Origin: a virus | Virus record (IMG/VR): IMGVR_UViG_3300009158_000057 | Coordinates: 1 to 58,382 of that record | Direction: 5' to 3' (one strand) | Length of the DNA: 58,382 bases | In this document: positions 48,705 to 56,541 of the stretch, one piece after another | Layout: each line of letters begins with the position of its first letter | Numbering within the stretch: the stretch's first letter is position 1 | Notes under the pieces: generated by a model | Seen by the model: only the letters and a program-made list of their open reading frames with translations | Database searches by the model: none | What the model was told of the DNA's origin: nothing | Made by a program: the position numbers and the translations under genes

Positions 48705-49426
48705 TTTCTAGGTTCCCTCAATTCATTAGTATAATAACTTAATCTAGAACCTTGAATAATTTGCATCTTCTCAATTTCTTTAGCTTCTTTGGCTTTCATC
48801 TTTCTAATTTTTGGAAATCTATCAAAAGAATTTCTCTTAATAGGAATAGCAGTCACTAGAGGAGTACCAGCACGTAGTACGTCATCAAAATTGCCTGTAT
48901 GCCAGATAGCTGGAAAGTTAACTTCCTTTGGATATCTATCTGTGTCTACAAGACCGCCGAGACAAGTGAAGTTTGGATTAAATGCGTTGATTGGCGGAAG
49001 AAACAAAGTAGACCAGCCAGGCGCAGTTTTAATTACCCAATAGTTGATAAACTTGATTGCGTCTGCATCACGGAAACCACCAATTTGATCTTTGTTATGA
49101 AACTCAGCAAGACCCATATTTGGTGGATTTGTGACTTTAATAATGCTTCTATCAATGTTTGTGTGTACACCAAGATCGCCCTGTAGGGGAATAATAAATC
49201 CCAAAGAATGTACGTCTAAAAGGGGCATACATTTCTTTGAAGTCCATGGTTTACCACCAAACGGATCTCTTGGCGCATCATCAATATATGGGGGAACTTT
49301 TTTCCACCAGTCTGGAATTTTTCTATTTGCCGGTACTGGTTCTGGGATAACACCTTCCCATCTAGGATGACAATAAAATTCTATTACTTCATTACGAAAT
49401 AACAGTTTCAAATCTTTGAGTTTCAT
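48701..49426 (-). CDS. Unknown protein, paralogue of 47898-48704, 241 aa
   Basis: It starts with LKDLKLLFRNEVIEFYCHPR, then PANRKIPDWWKKVPPYIDDA; the LGFIIPLQGDLGV, PGWSTLFLP and RAGTPLVTAIPI stretches align with the preceding paralogue. The alternation of short strands and Pro/Gly turns suggests a cupin-like or double-stranded beta-helix fold, which would fit an oxygenase-like or sugar-binding role, but no iron ligand triad can be seen. It is part of the modification cassette by position. Confidence 0.65.
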   Translation of the reverse strand: MKLKDLKLLFRNEVIEFYCHPRWEGVIPEPVPANRKIPDWWKKVPPYIDDAPRDPFGGKPWTSKKCMPLLDVHSLGFIIPLQGDLGVHTNIDRSIIKVTNPPNMGLAEFHNKDQIGGFRDADAIKFINYWVIKTAPGWSTLFLPPINAFNPNFTCLGGLVDTDRYPKEVNFPAIWHTGNFDDVLRAGTPLVTAIPIKRNSFDRFPKIRKMKAKEAKEIEKMQIIQGSRLSYYTNELREPRK

Positions 49427-49432
49427 AATATA

Positions 49433-50032
49433 TTACTCTCTTTCGCCCTCAATCCAGAATACAATTGTCTTTCTGGTTCCTTTGGTTACTGGTTTAACTC
49501 TATGTGGAAACATTGAAGAAAAGAATACAACGTCACCAGCATTTCCTTTGATGATCTCTGTACGATCTGGACTGCCAGTAGTCATGATTTCTAGCTCGCC
49601 GCCTTCATACTCGTCTGGATTATTTAGGAACATTACGCCGCTAATTTTTCTTTCGAAGTTATGCCAAGCAGGAAATACGTCAATATGCCAGTCGTAATGG
49701 CCGTTGTTTTTAGCTTTGTATATTGTATATTGAAAAGGAGAAAGCCCTGCAATATTAAGCATAAAATGATCATAATTGATTCTAGGAATAAAATTTGCAA
49801 TTTTTTCAAAAATCCAACCAGAATTTTCATCTGGCATAAAATTTGAAACATCACAACTTCTTACTTCTGGAGATTCTTGTGCTTGACCAATACCAATGCC
49901 TATAACTCCCTTTTCAAACTTCATGATCTTTTCAAGAAAAACAATTTTTTCTATCTCATCAGAACTAAACATCTCATTACATACACAAAATTTATTAAAA
50001 ATAGCGCCAATTTTATTCACTCTCAAAGTCAT
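49433..50032 (-). CDS. 2OG-Fe(II) oxygenase, prolyl-4-hydroxylase-like, 199 aa
   Basis: The start at 50032 follows AGGAG; the open frame to 50050 would overlap the upstream gene. The double-stranded beta-helix core has H116-x-D118 (YDWHIDVF), H177 (MFPHRVK) and Arg187 (KGTRKTIVFW) as 2-oxoglutarate ligand, with EYEGGELEIM and GDVVFFSS strands. This is a canonical P4H/PiuC-type active site. The substrate is unknown; its place between repeat-fibre genes and beside a GT60-like glycosyltransferase suggests hydroxylation of fibre residues, as an inference. Confidence 0.88.
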   Translation of the reverse strand: MTLRVNKIGAIFNKFCVCNEMFSSDEIEKIVFLEKIMKFEKGVIGIGIGQAQESPEVRSCDVSNFMPDENSGWIFEKIANFIPRINYDHFMLNIAGLSPFQYTIYKAKNNGHYDWHIDVFPAWHNFERKISGVMFLNNPDEYEGGELEIMTTGSPDRTEIIKGNAGDVVFFSSMFPHRVKPVTKGTRKTIVFWIEGERE

Positions 50033-50046
50033 GCTAATTCTCCTGT

Positions 50047-50739
50047 TCAATCAAATGTTATATTTTTACTCGCAAAAAATGCATAGTCTGTTGCATAATA
50101 GGCTTTAATTGCTGAAATCTCTTCTGGAGTTAAATCTGCGACATTTACATGTTTAACTGATACGTTATCTCTACGCAATTCTTTATAGCTAATACCTAAC
50201 GCATCTGTTACTTTTCTTACTTCATTATTTATATCACGAAAATCAAGCAATGTCAAATTAGGATGGTCTAACCAATGTGTTTGATTATGAAAAACTCCGA
50301 GTCTCGCAAAGACTTTTTCTTTTGGATCATCGCGTAATTGTGTCAATACAGTAATAAAATCTGTTATCGAAAGTCTATATTGATGATTGTTCCATGTTAT
50401 GCCTTGTGCGATTACATTCACAGCATCGGCTTCTGGAACTGAAACATTATGGAATTTCTCATACATAAACAACAAAATAGGACTGTTGTAATATCCTTTA
50501 AATCCGCCATCTGAATTCAGTTCAAAGAGGCACATGTGATTATACGCAGAAACAAATTTTTCTATAGGATTTCTATAAAAACAAAATAAAGCATAATCTG
50601 TTTCTTCTGTTAGAACAGAATGTCTAATGTCGTGATAACAAACATCTAGACCAGAGTCTTTGTATGTATTATAGATTGAAGTCCCGCCAGTTTTGGGATT
50701 AAAATACAGAATTGTTTTATTGCTATTAGATATTAACAT
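50047..50739 (-). CDS. Sulfotransferase-like protein, 230 aa
   Basis: Sulfotransferases move sulfate from PAPS to hydroxyl or amine groups. The 5'-phosphosulfate loop is FNPKTGGTSIY (13-23, Lys16), and the 3'-phosphate site is CFYRNPIEKFVSAYNH (Arg56, Ser64), the order and spacing of the Sulfotransfer_2 family. A probable catalytic His lies in YHDIRH (about 35-40). No signal peptide or transmembrane segment, so it acts in the cytoplasm. It overlaps the next gene by 7 bases. The targets may be tyrosines or glycans on the phage fibres, an inference from location. Confidence 0.85.
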   Translation of the reverse strand: MLISNSNKTILYFNPKTGGTSIYNTYKDSGLDVCYHDIRHSVLTEETDYALFCFYRNPIEKFVSAYNHMCLFELNSDGGFKGYYNSPILLFMYEKFHNVSVPEADAVNVIAQGITWNNHQYRLSITDFITVLTQLRDDPKEKVFARLGVFHNQTHWLDHPNLTLLDFRDINNEVRKVTDALGISYKELRRDNVSVKHVNVADLTPEEISAIKAYYATDYAFFASKNITFD

Positions 50740-51488
50740 TTTTCTGCTACCACAAAAATAACTGTGTTTGTAGTTAAATTTTTAATCTCTATTCTACCAG
50801 TATATTCTGGATTATTGATAATGTCAAAAATATATCTATCTTCATTTATTTTAAATTGTTTATTTCGTGGAAGATTAAATGGAATTATCATTTTTTCGCT
50901 AGTTGTATCTAGTACAATAGATGTATTGGCATCTAGGTTGCAATATTTAGCTGTGTATGTTTCATTTCTTTTTATTGCAATGAAAAATGTTTCCGCTGCT
51001 TCTTGCTTTGGAATAGCCACTTCCACGTTCATTGATGTTGTCATCCAATCTCGTTTAACATCAATCCATGTGTTATTTGCTGATGGTTCCGCTGTGATAT
51101 GCACAACAAATTTATTGTCAAGTTCTTCATAGTCATACAAATCTGGATTATCAATAGAATCAATGTAATTTGTTATTCTATTTTTTTCGTCTCTTGATGC
51201 ATCATCGACAGGATTGTAATCGTATGTGATATCTGTTTTGCCAGATAAAACAATAAACATCTTATTATTTACATTTTGAAATGTATTCAAATAAAAGCTG
51301 TCTAACATTCCATTGGCACATTTCATGTATCTTGTGTTGGTAGCAGCATCATCAACGGCGCACACTGTATTCTCATTAGAGTTTATTAGTTGTATTACAT
51401 GTGGATGATCGTGCCCAGCTCCAATACCCACTTTCTGGCGAAAAATAATTCCAGTTGGTTGTGTTGGCTGTGTAAATGGTCCTGGCAT
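50733..51488 (-). CDS. Hypothetical protein in the fibre cassette, 251 aa
   Basis: The N-terminus (GPFTQPTQPTGIIFRQKVGI) is Pro/Thr-rich, then beta-rich segments follow (KMFIVLSGKTDITYDYNP, WIDVKRDWMTTSMNVEVAIP, GRIEIKNLTTNTVIFVVAEK). No motif is recognised. It may be a fibre adaptor or a head domain for the octapeptide-repeat protein that precedes it in the genome (51495-53048), with which it is spaced by 6 bases. A virion role is likely but unproven. Confidence 0.6.
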   Translation of the reverse strand: MPGPFTQPTQPTGIIFRQKVGIGAGHDHPHVIQLINSNENTVCAVDDAATNTRYMKCANGMLDSFYLNTFQNVNNKMFIVLSGKTDITYDYNPVDDASRDEKNRITNYIDSIDNPDLYDYEELDNKFVVHITAEPSANNTWIDVKRDWMTTSMNVEVAIPKQEAAETFFIAIKRNETYTAKYCNLDANTSIVLDTTSEKMIIPFNLPRNKQFKINEDRYIFDIINNPEYTGRIEIKNLTTNTVIFVVAEKC

Positions 51489-51494
51489 AGTAAA

Positions 51495-53048
51495 TTACCT
51501 TGATCTTACGGTGACAGAACCACCGGTACCTACAGTTACAGGATAAGTTGCTCCGTCTGGATAGCTATACTGAGACACTGTAGTTGCTGGCGTGTATGCA
51601 CCAGGCTGTGCAGGAGAGTTACTTGCTGCTGCGCCCGCTGCATTGACACCCAATGCACCAGAACTGTTGCCCGCATTTGCTGCATTGTATGTTGCGATTG
51701 TATTTACGTTGAACGAGGCAATGTTATTGACGTTATATGTAGCAATGTTATTGACGTTATACGATGCTGCGTTCTGTGTGTTGTATGTTGCAATGTTTTT
51801 AGCGTTATATGTTGCAATATTTTGCGTATTGTATGTTGCAGGATTCTGAGAGTTATAGTTAGCATTGTTTACGTTGTATGATGCTGCGTTCTGTGCGTTG
51901 TATGCCGCAATGTTTTTAGCGTTATATGTTGCAATATTCTGAGGATTGTATGTTGCGGCATTTTGTGCGTTATATGTTGCTGGATTTTGTGCGTTATATG
52001 TTGCTGGATTTTGTGCGTTATACGATGCTGGATTTTGTGCGTTATATGCTGAAATGTTCTGAGAGTTATATGACGCAGGATTCTGCGGATTAAAACCAGA
52101 CACGGCATAGTTTGCGTTGCTGGCATTGTATGACGCAACGTTTTGTGCGTTAAAGCCATCAACGTTTTGCGGATTAAATCCATATACAGCGTAGTTTGGA
52201 TTGTTGCCATATCCAGTACAAGAATAGTTTCGTACATAAAATTGATAACCAAAACCAATTTCATAAAATGCAGGGCAGTCGGGCTGGGCATTCTGAGTGC
52301 CGTTTTGGAAAAAAGTCATATAGAAAAATTGAATTCTGTCGAATGATGTAACTTCCCAGTTGTAGTTATATGCATTATACGGATTGAACCCACTTACATC
52401 GTAGTTTGGATTATTTGAGTTGTAGTTTGCATTACTAGCATTATACGATGCGGCATTCTGCGGATTAAAACCAGACACGGCATAGTTTGGATTGCTGGCA
52501 TTGTATGACGCAGGATTTTGTGCGTTATATGCTGATACGTTCTGAGCATTGTATGACGCTACGTTCTGAGCATTGTATGACGCTACGTTCTGAGCATTGT
52601 ATGACGCTACGTTCTGAGCATTGTATGACGCTACGTTCTGAGCATTGTATGAAGCAATGTTGTTTACGTTGTAGTTAGCATTGTTTACGTTGTATGACGC
52701 TACGTTCTGAGCATTATATGCTGCGATACTTTGAGCATTGTATGTTGCAACAGTCTGAGCATTGTATGAAGCAATGTTGTTTACGTTGTAGTTAGCATTG
52801 TTTACGTTGTATGATGCTACGGTTTGAGCATTATATGACGCTACGTTCTGAGCATTGTATGTTGCGGCATTTTGTGCGTTATATGTTGCAATGTTGCCGA
52901 CAGTGTTTTGTCCACCAACGGCAGCTACGTCCATATCATATCTGCCGTAAGGCAGAGTTATGTTACTGGGAGCGTTAAAGATTTGAGTGCCAGTACCTGA
53001 AGCTCTCCAAGTCTTTTCTAACTCAAAGTTTTTTGTCTTATTGCTCAT
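51495..53048 (-). CDS. Octapeptide-repeat protein, Tyr/Asn-rich, 517 aa
   Basis: The N-terminal 51 residues are non-repetitive, ending GRYDMDVAAVGGQN. Residues 52-228 and 284-458 are about 43 tandem 8-residue units of the form (A/S)-(S/T)-Y-N-(A/V)-(Q/N)-(N/T)-(V/I/A/P), giving continuous Tyr and Asn ladders. An aromatic, Cys-containing insert (residues 229-283, WEVTSFDRIQFFYMTFFQNG, then PDCPAFYEIGFGYQF) interrupts them. The C-terminal 59 residues are Gly/Ala-rich and end in GTGGSVTVRSR. Length, bias and position between fibres point to a structural adhesin, perhaps a beta-solenoid. I know no named family for it. Confidence 0.85.
   Translation of the reverse strand: MSNKTKNFELEKTWRASGTGTQIFNAPSNITLPYGRYDMDVAAVGGQNTVGNIATYNAQNAATYNAQNVASYNAQTVASYNVNNANYNVNNIASYNAQTVATYNAQSIAAYNAQNVASYNVNNANYNVNNIASYNAQNVASYNAQNVASYNAQNVASYNAQNVASYNAQNVSAYNAQNPASYNASNPNYAVSGFNPQNAASYNASNANYNSNNPNYDVSGFNPYNAYNYNWEVTSFDRIQFFYMTFFQNGTQNAQPDCPAFYEIGFGYQFYVRNYSCTGYGNNPNYAVYGFNPQNVDGFNAQNVASYNASNANYAVSGFNPQNPASYNSQNISAYNAQNPASYNAQNPATYNAQNPATYNAQNAATYNPQNIATYNAKNIAAYNAQNAASYNVNNANYNSQNPATYNTQNIATYNAKNIATYNTQNAASYNVNNIATYNVNNIASFNVNTIATYNAANAGNSSGALGVNAAGAAASNSPAQPGAYTPATTVSQYSYPDGATYPVTVGTGGSVTVRSR
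52537..52652. repeat. Tandem 24-bp DNA repeat inside the octapeptide gene
   Basis: Four perfect copies of a 24-base unit (52537-52560, 52561-52584, 52585-52608, 52609-52632) are followed by 20 matching bases of a fifth. The unit encodes one SYNAQNVA octapeptide. Perfect DNA identity, not just protein similarity, implies recent slippage or unequal recombination. Confidence 0.9.
52638..52814. repeat. Dispersed 60-bp direct repeat in the octapeptide gene
   Basis: Positions 52638-52697 and 52755-52814 are identical over 60 bases, separated by 57 bases. Each copy encodes a variant block with an NVNNANYNVNNIA sequence. It is a segmental duplication within the repeat tract. Confidence 0.88.
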
Positions 53049-53063
53049 TTATCTTTTCCAATA

Positions 53064-56000
53064 TTACGATGCGTTTTTCACTGCAAGAGATACGATCCAA
53101 GTTGTCCCGCCGTTATATGTAAGTACTGACCAAATGTCAACGCCGTTTGCTGTCGTTGTAGCCGGAGGAGATACTGCCCCTGCATACTTAGAGCCTGCAG
53201 GCCAAGTGATTGTTCTGCCACCAGTTGCGTCTTGTGTTGCAATGATAGTGAACGCAAAGGCACGACCAGATGGTGCGTTAGAGAACGTGAATGTTGTGTT
53301 GCCTGTCATTGACAAGTTGAACATGTTGCTTGTTGACAAGTCTAGTGTCACAGCACCAGTTGAGCTTGAGTTAGCACAGAACTCTGATGTTGCTTTGAAG
53401 ACTGGAGCAATCAAGTGATTGTTGCCCAGTGCAACGTTTGCACTAGCAGTGAACGCCGTTGTATTAATAACGAATGTTGAGCCTACTGTGTGTGAAGCAG
53501 CATTGACAACACCAGAGTGATAAACACCAGTTGTGTTTGCTGTAAAGTTAGTAGCGTTATACGATACAGCATTGACACCAGCAGAGCCAGTTGAGTATTG
53601 ACCAGTGGTATTTGCAATCCAAGAAGAACCAACTGTAAACGAAGCAGCATTAATTCTACCTGTGTGCCAGATGCCCGTGTCGTTAGCAGAAAGTACAGGA
53701 TTGACTGTTGTGTTTGCCTGCGTTAGAGTTGTGGCAGTGATAACAGTATTGACTGTGCTATTTGAGCTTACGAGATATGCTGTTGTGTTAGCTTGTAGCA
53801 AGCTACCGACGTTAGCAGAAGTCGTTGCATAGAATGTTGCTGTGTTGACTTGACCGCTTACGTTTGCATACTGTGCTGATACGTTAGCAGTTACAGTAGT
53901 AGCGCCGACAGTAATAGCAACAACGTTAGCAGTTACAGTAGTAGCGCCGACAGTAATAGCAACAACGTTAGCAGTTACAGTAGTAGCGCCGACAGTAGTG
54001 GCAACAACGTTACCAGTATGAATACCAGTTGTATTAGCAGTTACAGTAGTAGCATAAACGTTTGTTGTAATAACGTTAGAAGATGCATTAATTGTTGTAG
54101 CAAAAACGCCAGTTGTGTTAGCTACCAAACTAGTGCCAACGCTGTATGACGTAGCATTGATTGCGCCATTAACGTTTAGTGTATTAGCTGAGAAGTCAAA
54201 CGTTAATCCATTGTTGCCTACTAGTACGCCGTTAGCGTTGTAGATAACTTGAGTGTTAGAGCTTGCAGCACCAGCAGAACCAGTGTAACCAATTACACCT
54301 TGAGAGCCAGTGTAACCAATAGAGCCAGTATAGCCACTGGCGCCGAATGAACCACCGTAACCAGTGTCACCCTTAGAACCAGTGTAACCAGTAGAACCGT
54401 TGTAGCCAGTAGAGCCTGTATCACCCTTTGAGCCAGTGTAACCAATAACGCCTTGAGAGCCTGTGTAACCCACAGAGCCATCATAGCCCCTAGAGCCTGT
54501 GTAACCAATGTCGCCCTTAGAGCCTGTGTAACCAATGTCGCCCATATCACCAGTTCTTGTGAATGTAATAATTGTATCAAGACTATTGCTAAAAGATGTT
54601 GCGCCGTTTAGCCACGCAACAGGAACTTGAAAGTAATCTGACGGATGACTATGTGAGCCAGTGATTGAAAAATACGCAAAGTTTTGTGTGTTTGCCTTTT
54701 CTTCAAGTTTAAATGTGCCTTTAATTGATGAAGTAGAATCATCGATAGTGTTTAGATAATTGAAACAGTTTGCAGAAGCATAGTCTAAGAAATCAATATA
54801 AAGTGTTGTTGCTACCGACAAGTCGGTGTTACTAAATTTGAGATAACCAGCAGTTGGATCTGAATTTGTTGTATTTGTGCTATAGTAATACTCGAATGTA
54901 GCGCCACCAAATTCGCCTTGTGGACCCTTAGAACCAGTGTAACCAAACGAGCCATTGTAGCCTGTATCGCCCTTAGAACCAGTATAACCAATAGAGCCAG
55001 TATAACCAGTAGAGCCAAATGAACCGTCGTAACCAGTGTTACCCTTAGAACCAGTATAACCAATAGAGCCAGTATAACCAGTAGCGCCAAATGAACCGTC
55101 GTAACCAGTGGAGCCCTGTGAGCCTGTGTAACCAATTGAACCAGTATAGCCAATAGAGCCAGTATACCCTAATGATCCAGTGTAACCGAATGAACCATCA
55201 TAGCCTCTTGAGCCAGTATAGCCAATGTCGCCCTTAGAACCAGTGTAGCCGATGCTGCCATCGTAACCAGTGTTACCAAAAGAGCCATCATAGCCTCTCG
55301 AACCGCCATATCCTAGTGAACCAGTGTAACCAGTTGCGCCGAATGAGCCACCATAACCGAACGAGCCAGTATAGCCGATGCTGCCTGTATAGCCAAATGA
55401 ACCGTCGTAGCCTGTGTTGCCCTTAGATCCATTGTATCCAGTGTCGCCCTTAGAGCCAGTGTAACCAAACGAGCCATCATAGCCAGTTAATCCAGTATCA
55501 CCCTTAGAGCCTGTGTAACCAATGTCGCCTTTTGAGCCATTGTATCCAGTATCACCCTTAGAGCCTGTGTAACCAATGTCGCCTTTTGAGCCAGTATAAC
55601 CAATTACACCTTGAGAGCCTGTGTAACCAAAAGAGCCATTGTATCCAGTGTCGCCCTTAGAGCCAGTGTAACCGAATGAACCATCATAGCCCGTATCGCC
55701 CTTAGAGCCAGTGTAACCAATAACGCCTTGATTACCCTGAGAACCAGTGTAACCAATAGAACCTGTATACCCGATTACGCCCTGAGAGCCGTTATAGCCA
55801 GTTGCGCCTTGTGAACCAGTGTAACCAATATTACCTTGCGAACCCTGAGAGCCAGTGTAACCAATAACGCCTTGAGAGCCGCCGTAGCCTAGTGAACCAG
55901 TGTAACCGATAGAGCCTGTATCGCCCTTAGAGCCAGTGTAACCAAACGAGCCATTGTAGCCTGTATCGCCCTTAGATCCTTGATAGCCAGTGTCGCCAAT

Positions 56001-56474
56001 GTCACCGGTTCTTGCAAATGAGACAATAGATAGAGTGTTGTTAGCTAGAGTTGTTCTGCCCGAAAGCCACGCAATTGGAACTTGGAAATAAGGACCAGTA
56101 CCCTCATGGTGAGCGCCAACAATAGAGAATGTAGCAAAGCTTGAGTTATTGCCTGCAATGCTTAATGTAAAATGACCTTTAACTACAGAAGTAGAATCGT
56201 CAATTGTCGTTAAGAAGTTATATACGTTTGCGCTAGTAGCATCAGTAAAATTGATATAAAGAGTATTAGCAGAGCTAAATGATGTATTATTAAATGCTAG
56301 ATATCCAGCAGTGGGATCAGTATTGGAAGTAGGTGTGATATAGTTATAGCTATACGCTTCGCCGCCCAAACCGCCTTGTTCGCCTCTAGATCCAGTGTAG
56401 CCTGTATCGCCCTTAGAGCCAGTGTAGCCTACAAAGGATCCGGATAATAGATCACTTAAATTGGTCGTTGTCAT
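53064..56474 (-). CDS. Long collagen-like fibre protein, 1136 aa
   Basis: The N-terminus is MTTTNLSDLLSGSFVGYTGS. Two copies of a ~125-residue beta domain (SNTDPTAGYLAFNNTSF and NSDPTAGYLKFSNTDLSV; both followed by TIDDSTS and FQVP(I/V)AWL) are set in a collagen-like scaffold of GYTGS/GYNGS/GYDGS triplets, with large blocks about 165-560 and 690-760. Residues about 775-1010 are Asn/Thr/Val-rich repeats including the 14-aa VAITVGATTVTAN unit, shared with the S74 fibre. The C-terminal ~110 residues form a beta domain (SSSTGAVTLDLSTSNMF, TGGRTITWPAGSKYAG). Proline is very scarce; Thr/Lys/Asp sit in Y and X positions. The protein is probably a long trimeric fibre. Confidence 0.88.
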   Translation of the reverse strand: MTTTNLSDLLSGSFVGYTGSKGDTGYTGSRGEQGGLGGEAYSYNYITPTSNTDPTAGYLAFNNTSFSSANTLYINFTDATSANVYNFLTTIDDSTSVVKGHFTLSIAGNNSSFATFSIVGAHHEGTGPYFQVPIAWLSGRTTLANNTLSIVSFARTGDIGDTGYQGSKGDTGYNGSFGYTGSKGDTGSIGYTGSLGYGGSQGVIGYTGSQGSQGNIGYTGSQGATGYNGSQGVIGYTGSIGYTGSQGNQGVIGYTGSKGDTGYDGSFGYTGSKGDTGYNGSFGYTGSQGVIGYTGSKGDIGYTGSKGDTGYNGSKGDIGYTGSKGDTGLTGYDGSFGYTGSKGDTGYNGSKGNTGYDGSFGYTGSIGYTGSFGYGGSFGATGYTGSLGYGGSRGYDGSFGNTGYDGSIGYTGSKGDIGYTGSRGYDGSFGYTGSLGYTGSIGYTGSIGYTGSQGSTGYDGSFGATGYTGSIGYTGSKGNTGYDGSFGSTGYTGSIGYTGSKGDTGYNGSFGYTGSKGPQGEFGGATFEYYYSTNTTNSDPTAGYLKFSNTDLSVATTLYIDFLDYASANCFNYLNTIDDSTSSIKGTFKLEEKANTQNFAYFSITGSHSHPSDYFQVPVAWLNGATSFSNSLDTIITFTRTGDMGDIGYTGSKGDIGYTGSRGYDGSVGYTGSQGVIGYTGSKGDTGSTGYNGSTGYTGSKGDTGYGGSFGASGYTGSIGYTGSQGVIGYTGSAGAASSNTQVIYNANGVLVGNNGLTFDFSANTLNVNGAINATSYSVGTSLVANTTGVFATTINASSNVITTNVYATTVTANTTGIHTGNVVATTVGATTVTANVVAITVGATTVTANVVAITVGATTVTANVSAQYANVSGQVNTATFYATTSANVGSLLQANTTAYLVSSNSTVNTVITATTLTQANTTVNPVLSANDTGIWHTGRINAASFTVGSSWIANTTGQYSTGSAGVNAVSYNATNFTANTTGVYHSGVVNAASHTVGSTFVINTTAFTASANVALGNNHLIAPVFKATSEFCANSSSTGAVTLDLSTSNMFNLSMTGNTTFTFSNAPSGRAFAFTIIATQDATGGRTITWPAGSKYAGAVSPPATTTANGVDIWSVLTYNGGTTWIVSLAVKNAS
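53881..54006. repeat. Three tandem 42-bp DNA repeats
   Basis: Copies at 53881-53922, 53923-53964 and 53965-54006 (the last with two changes) each encode a 14-residue VAITVGATTVTANV-like unit of the long fibre. The DNA identity indicates recent expansion, as in the octapeptide gene. Confidence 0.9.
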
Positions 56475-56521
56475 ACTACTCTATCCCTTGTTCGTTTTAG
56501 TCTGTTGATTAAACTCTTGCT

Positions 56522-56529
56522 TATTTATA
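56522..56529 (-). promoter_or_regulatory. T4-type late promoter for the long fibre
   Basis: The minus strand reads TATAAATA about 48 bases before the ATG at 56474, just after the stop of the upstream fibre gene. It is an exact match to the consensus, consistent with late expression of the long fibre. Confidence 0.8.
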
Positions 56530-56541
56530 TCTACACAAAAA

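Noticed and set aside
51650-52900. CRISPR-like regular repeats
   Set aside because: The 24-bp periodicity is coding in frame for the octapeptide protein; there are no unique spacers between copies and no cas genes.
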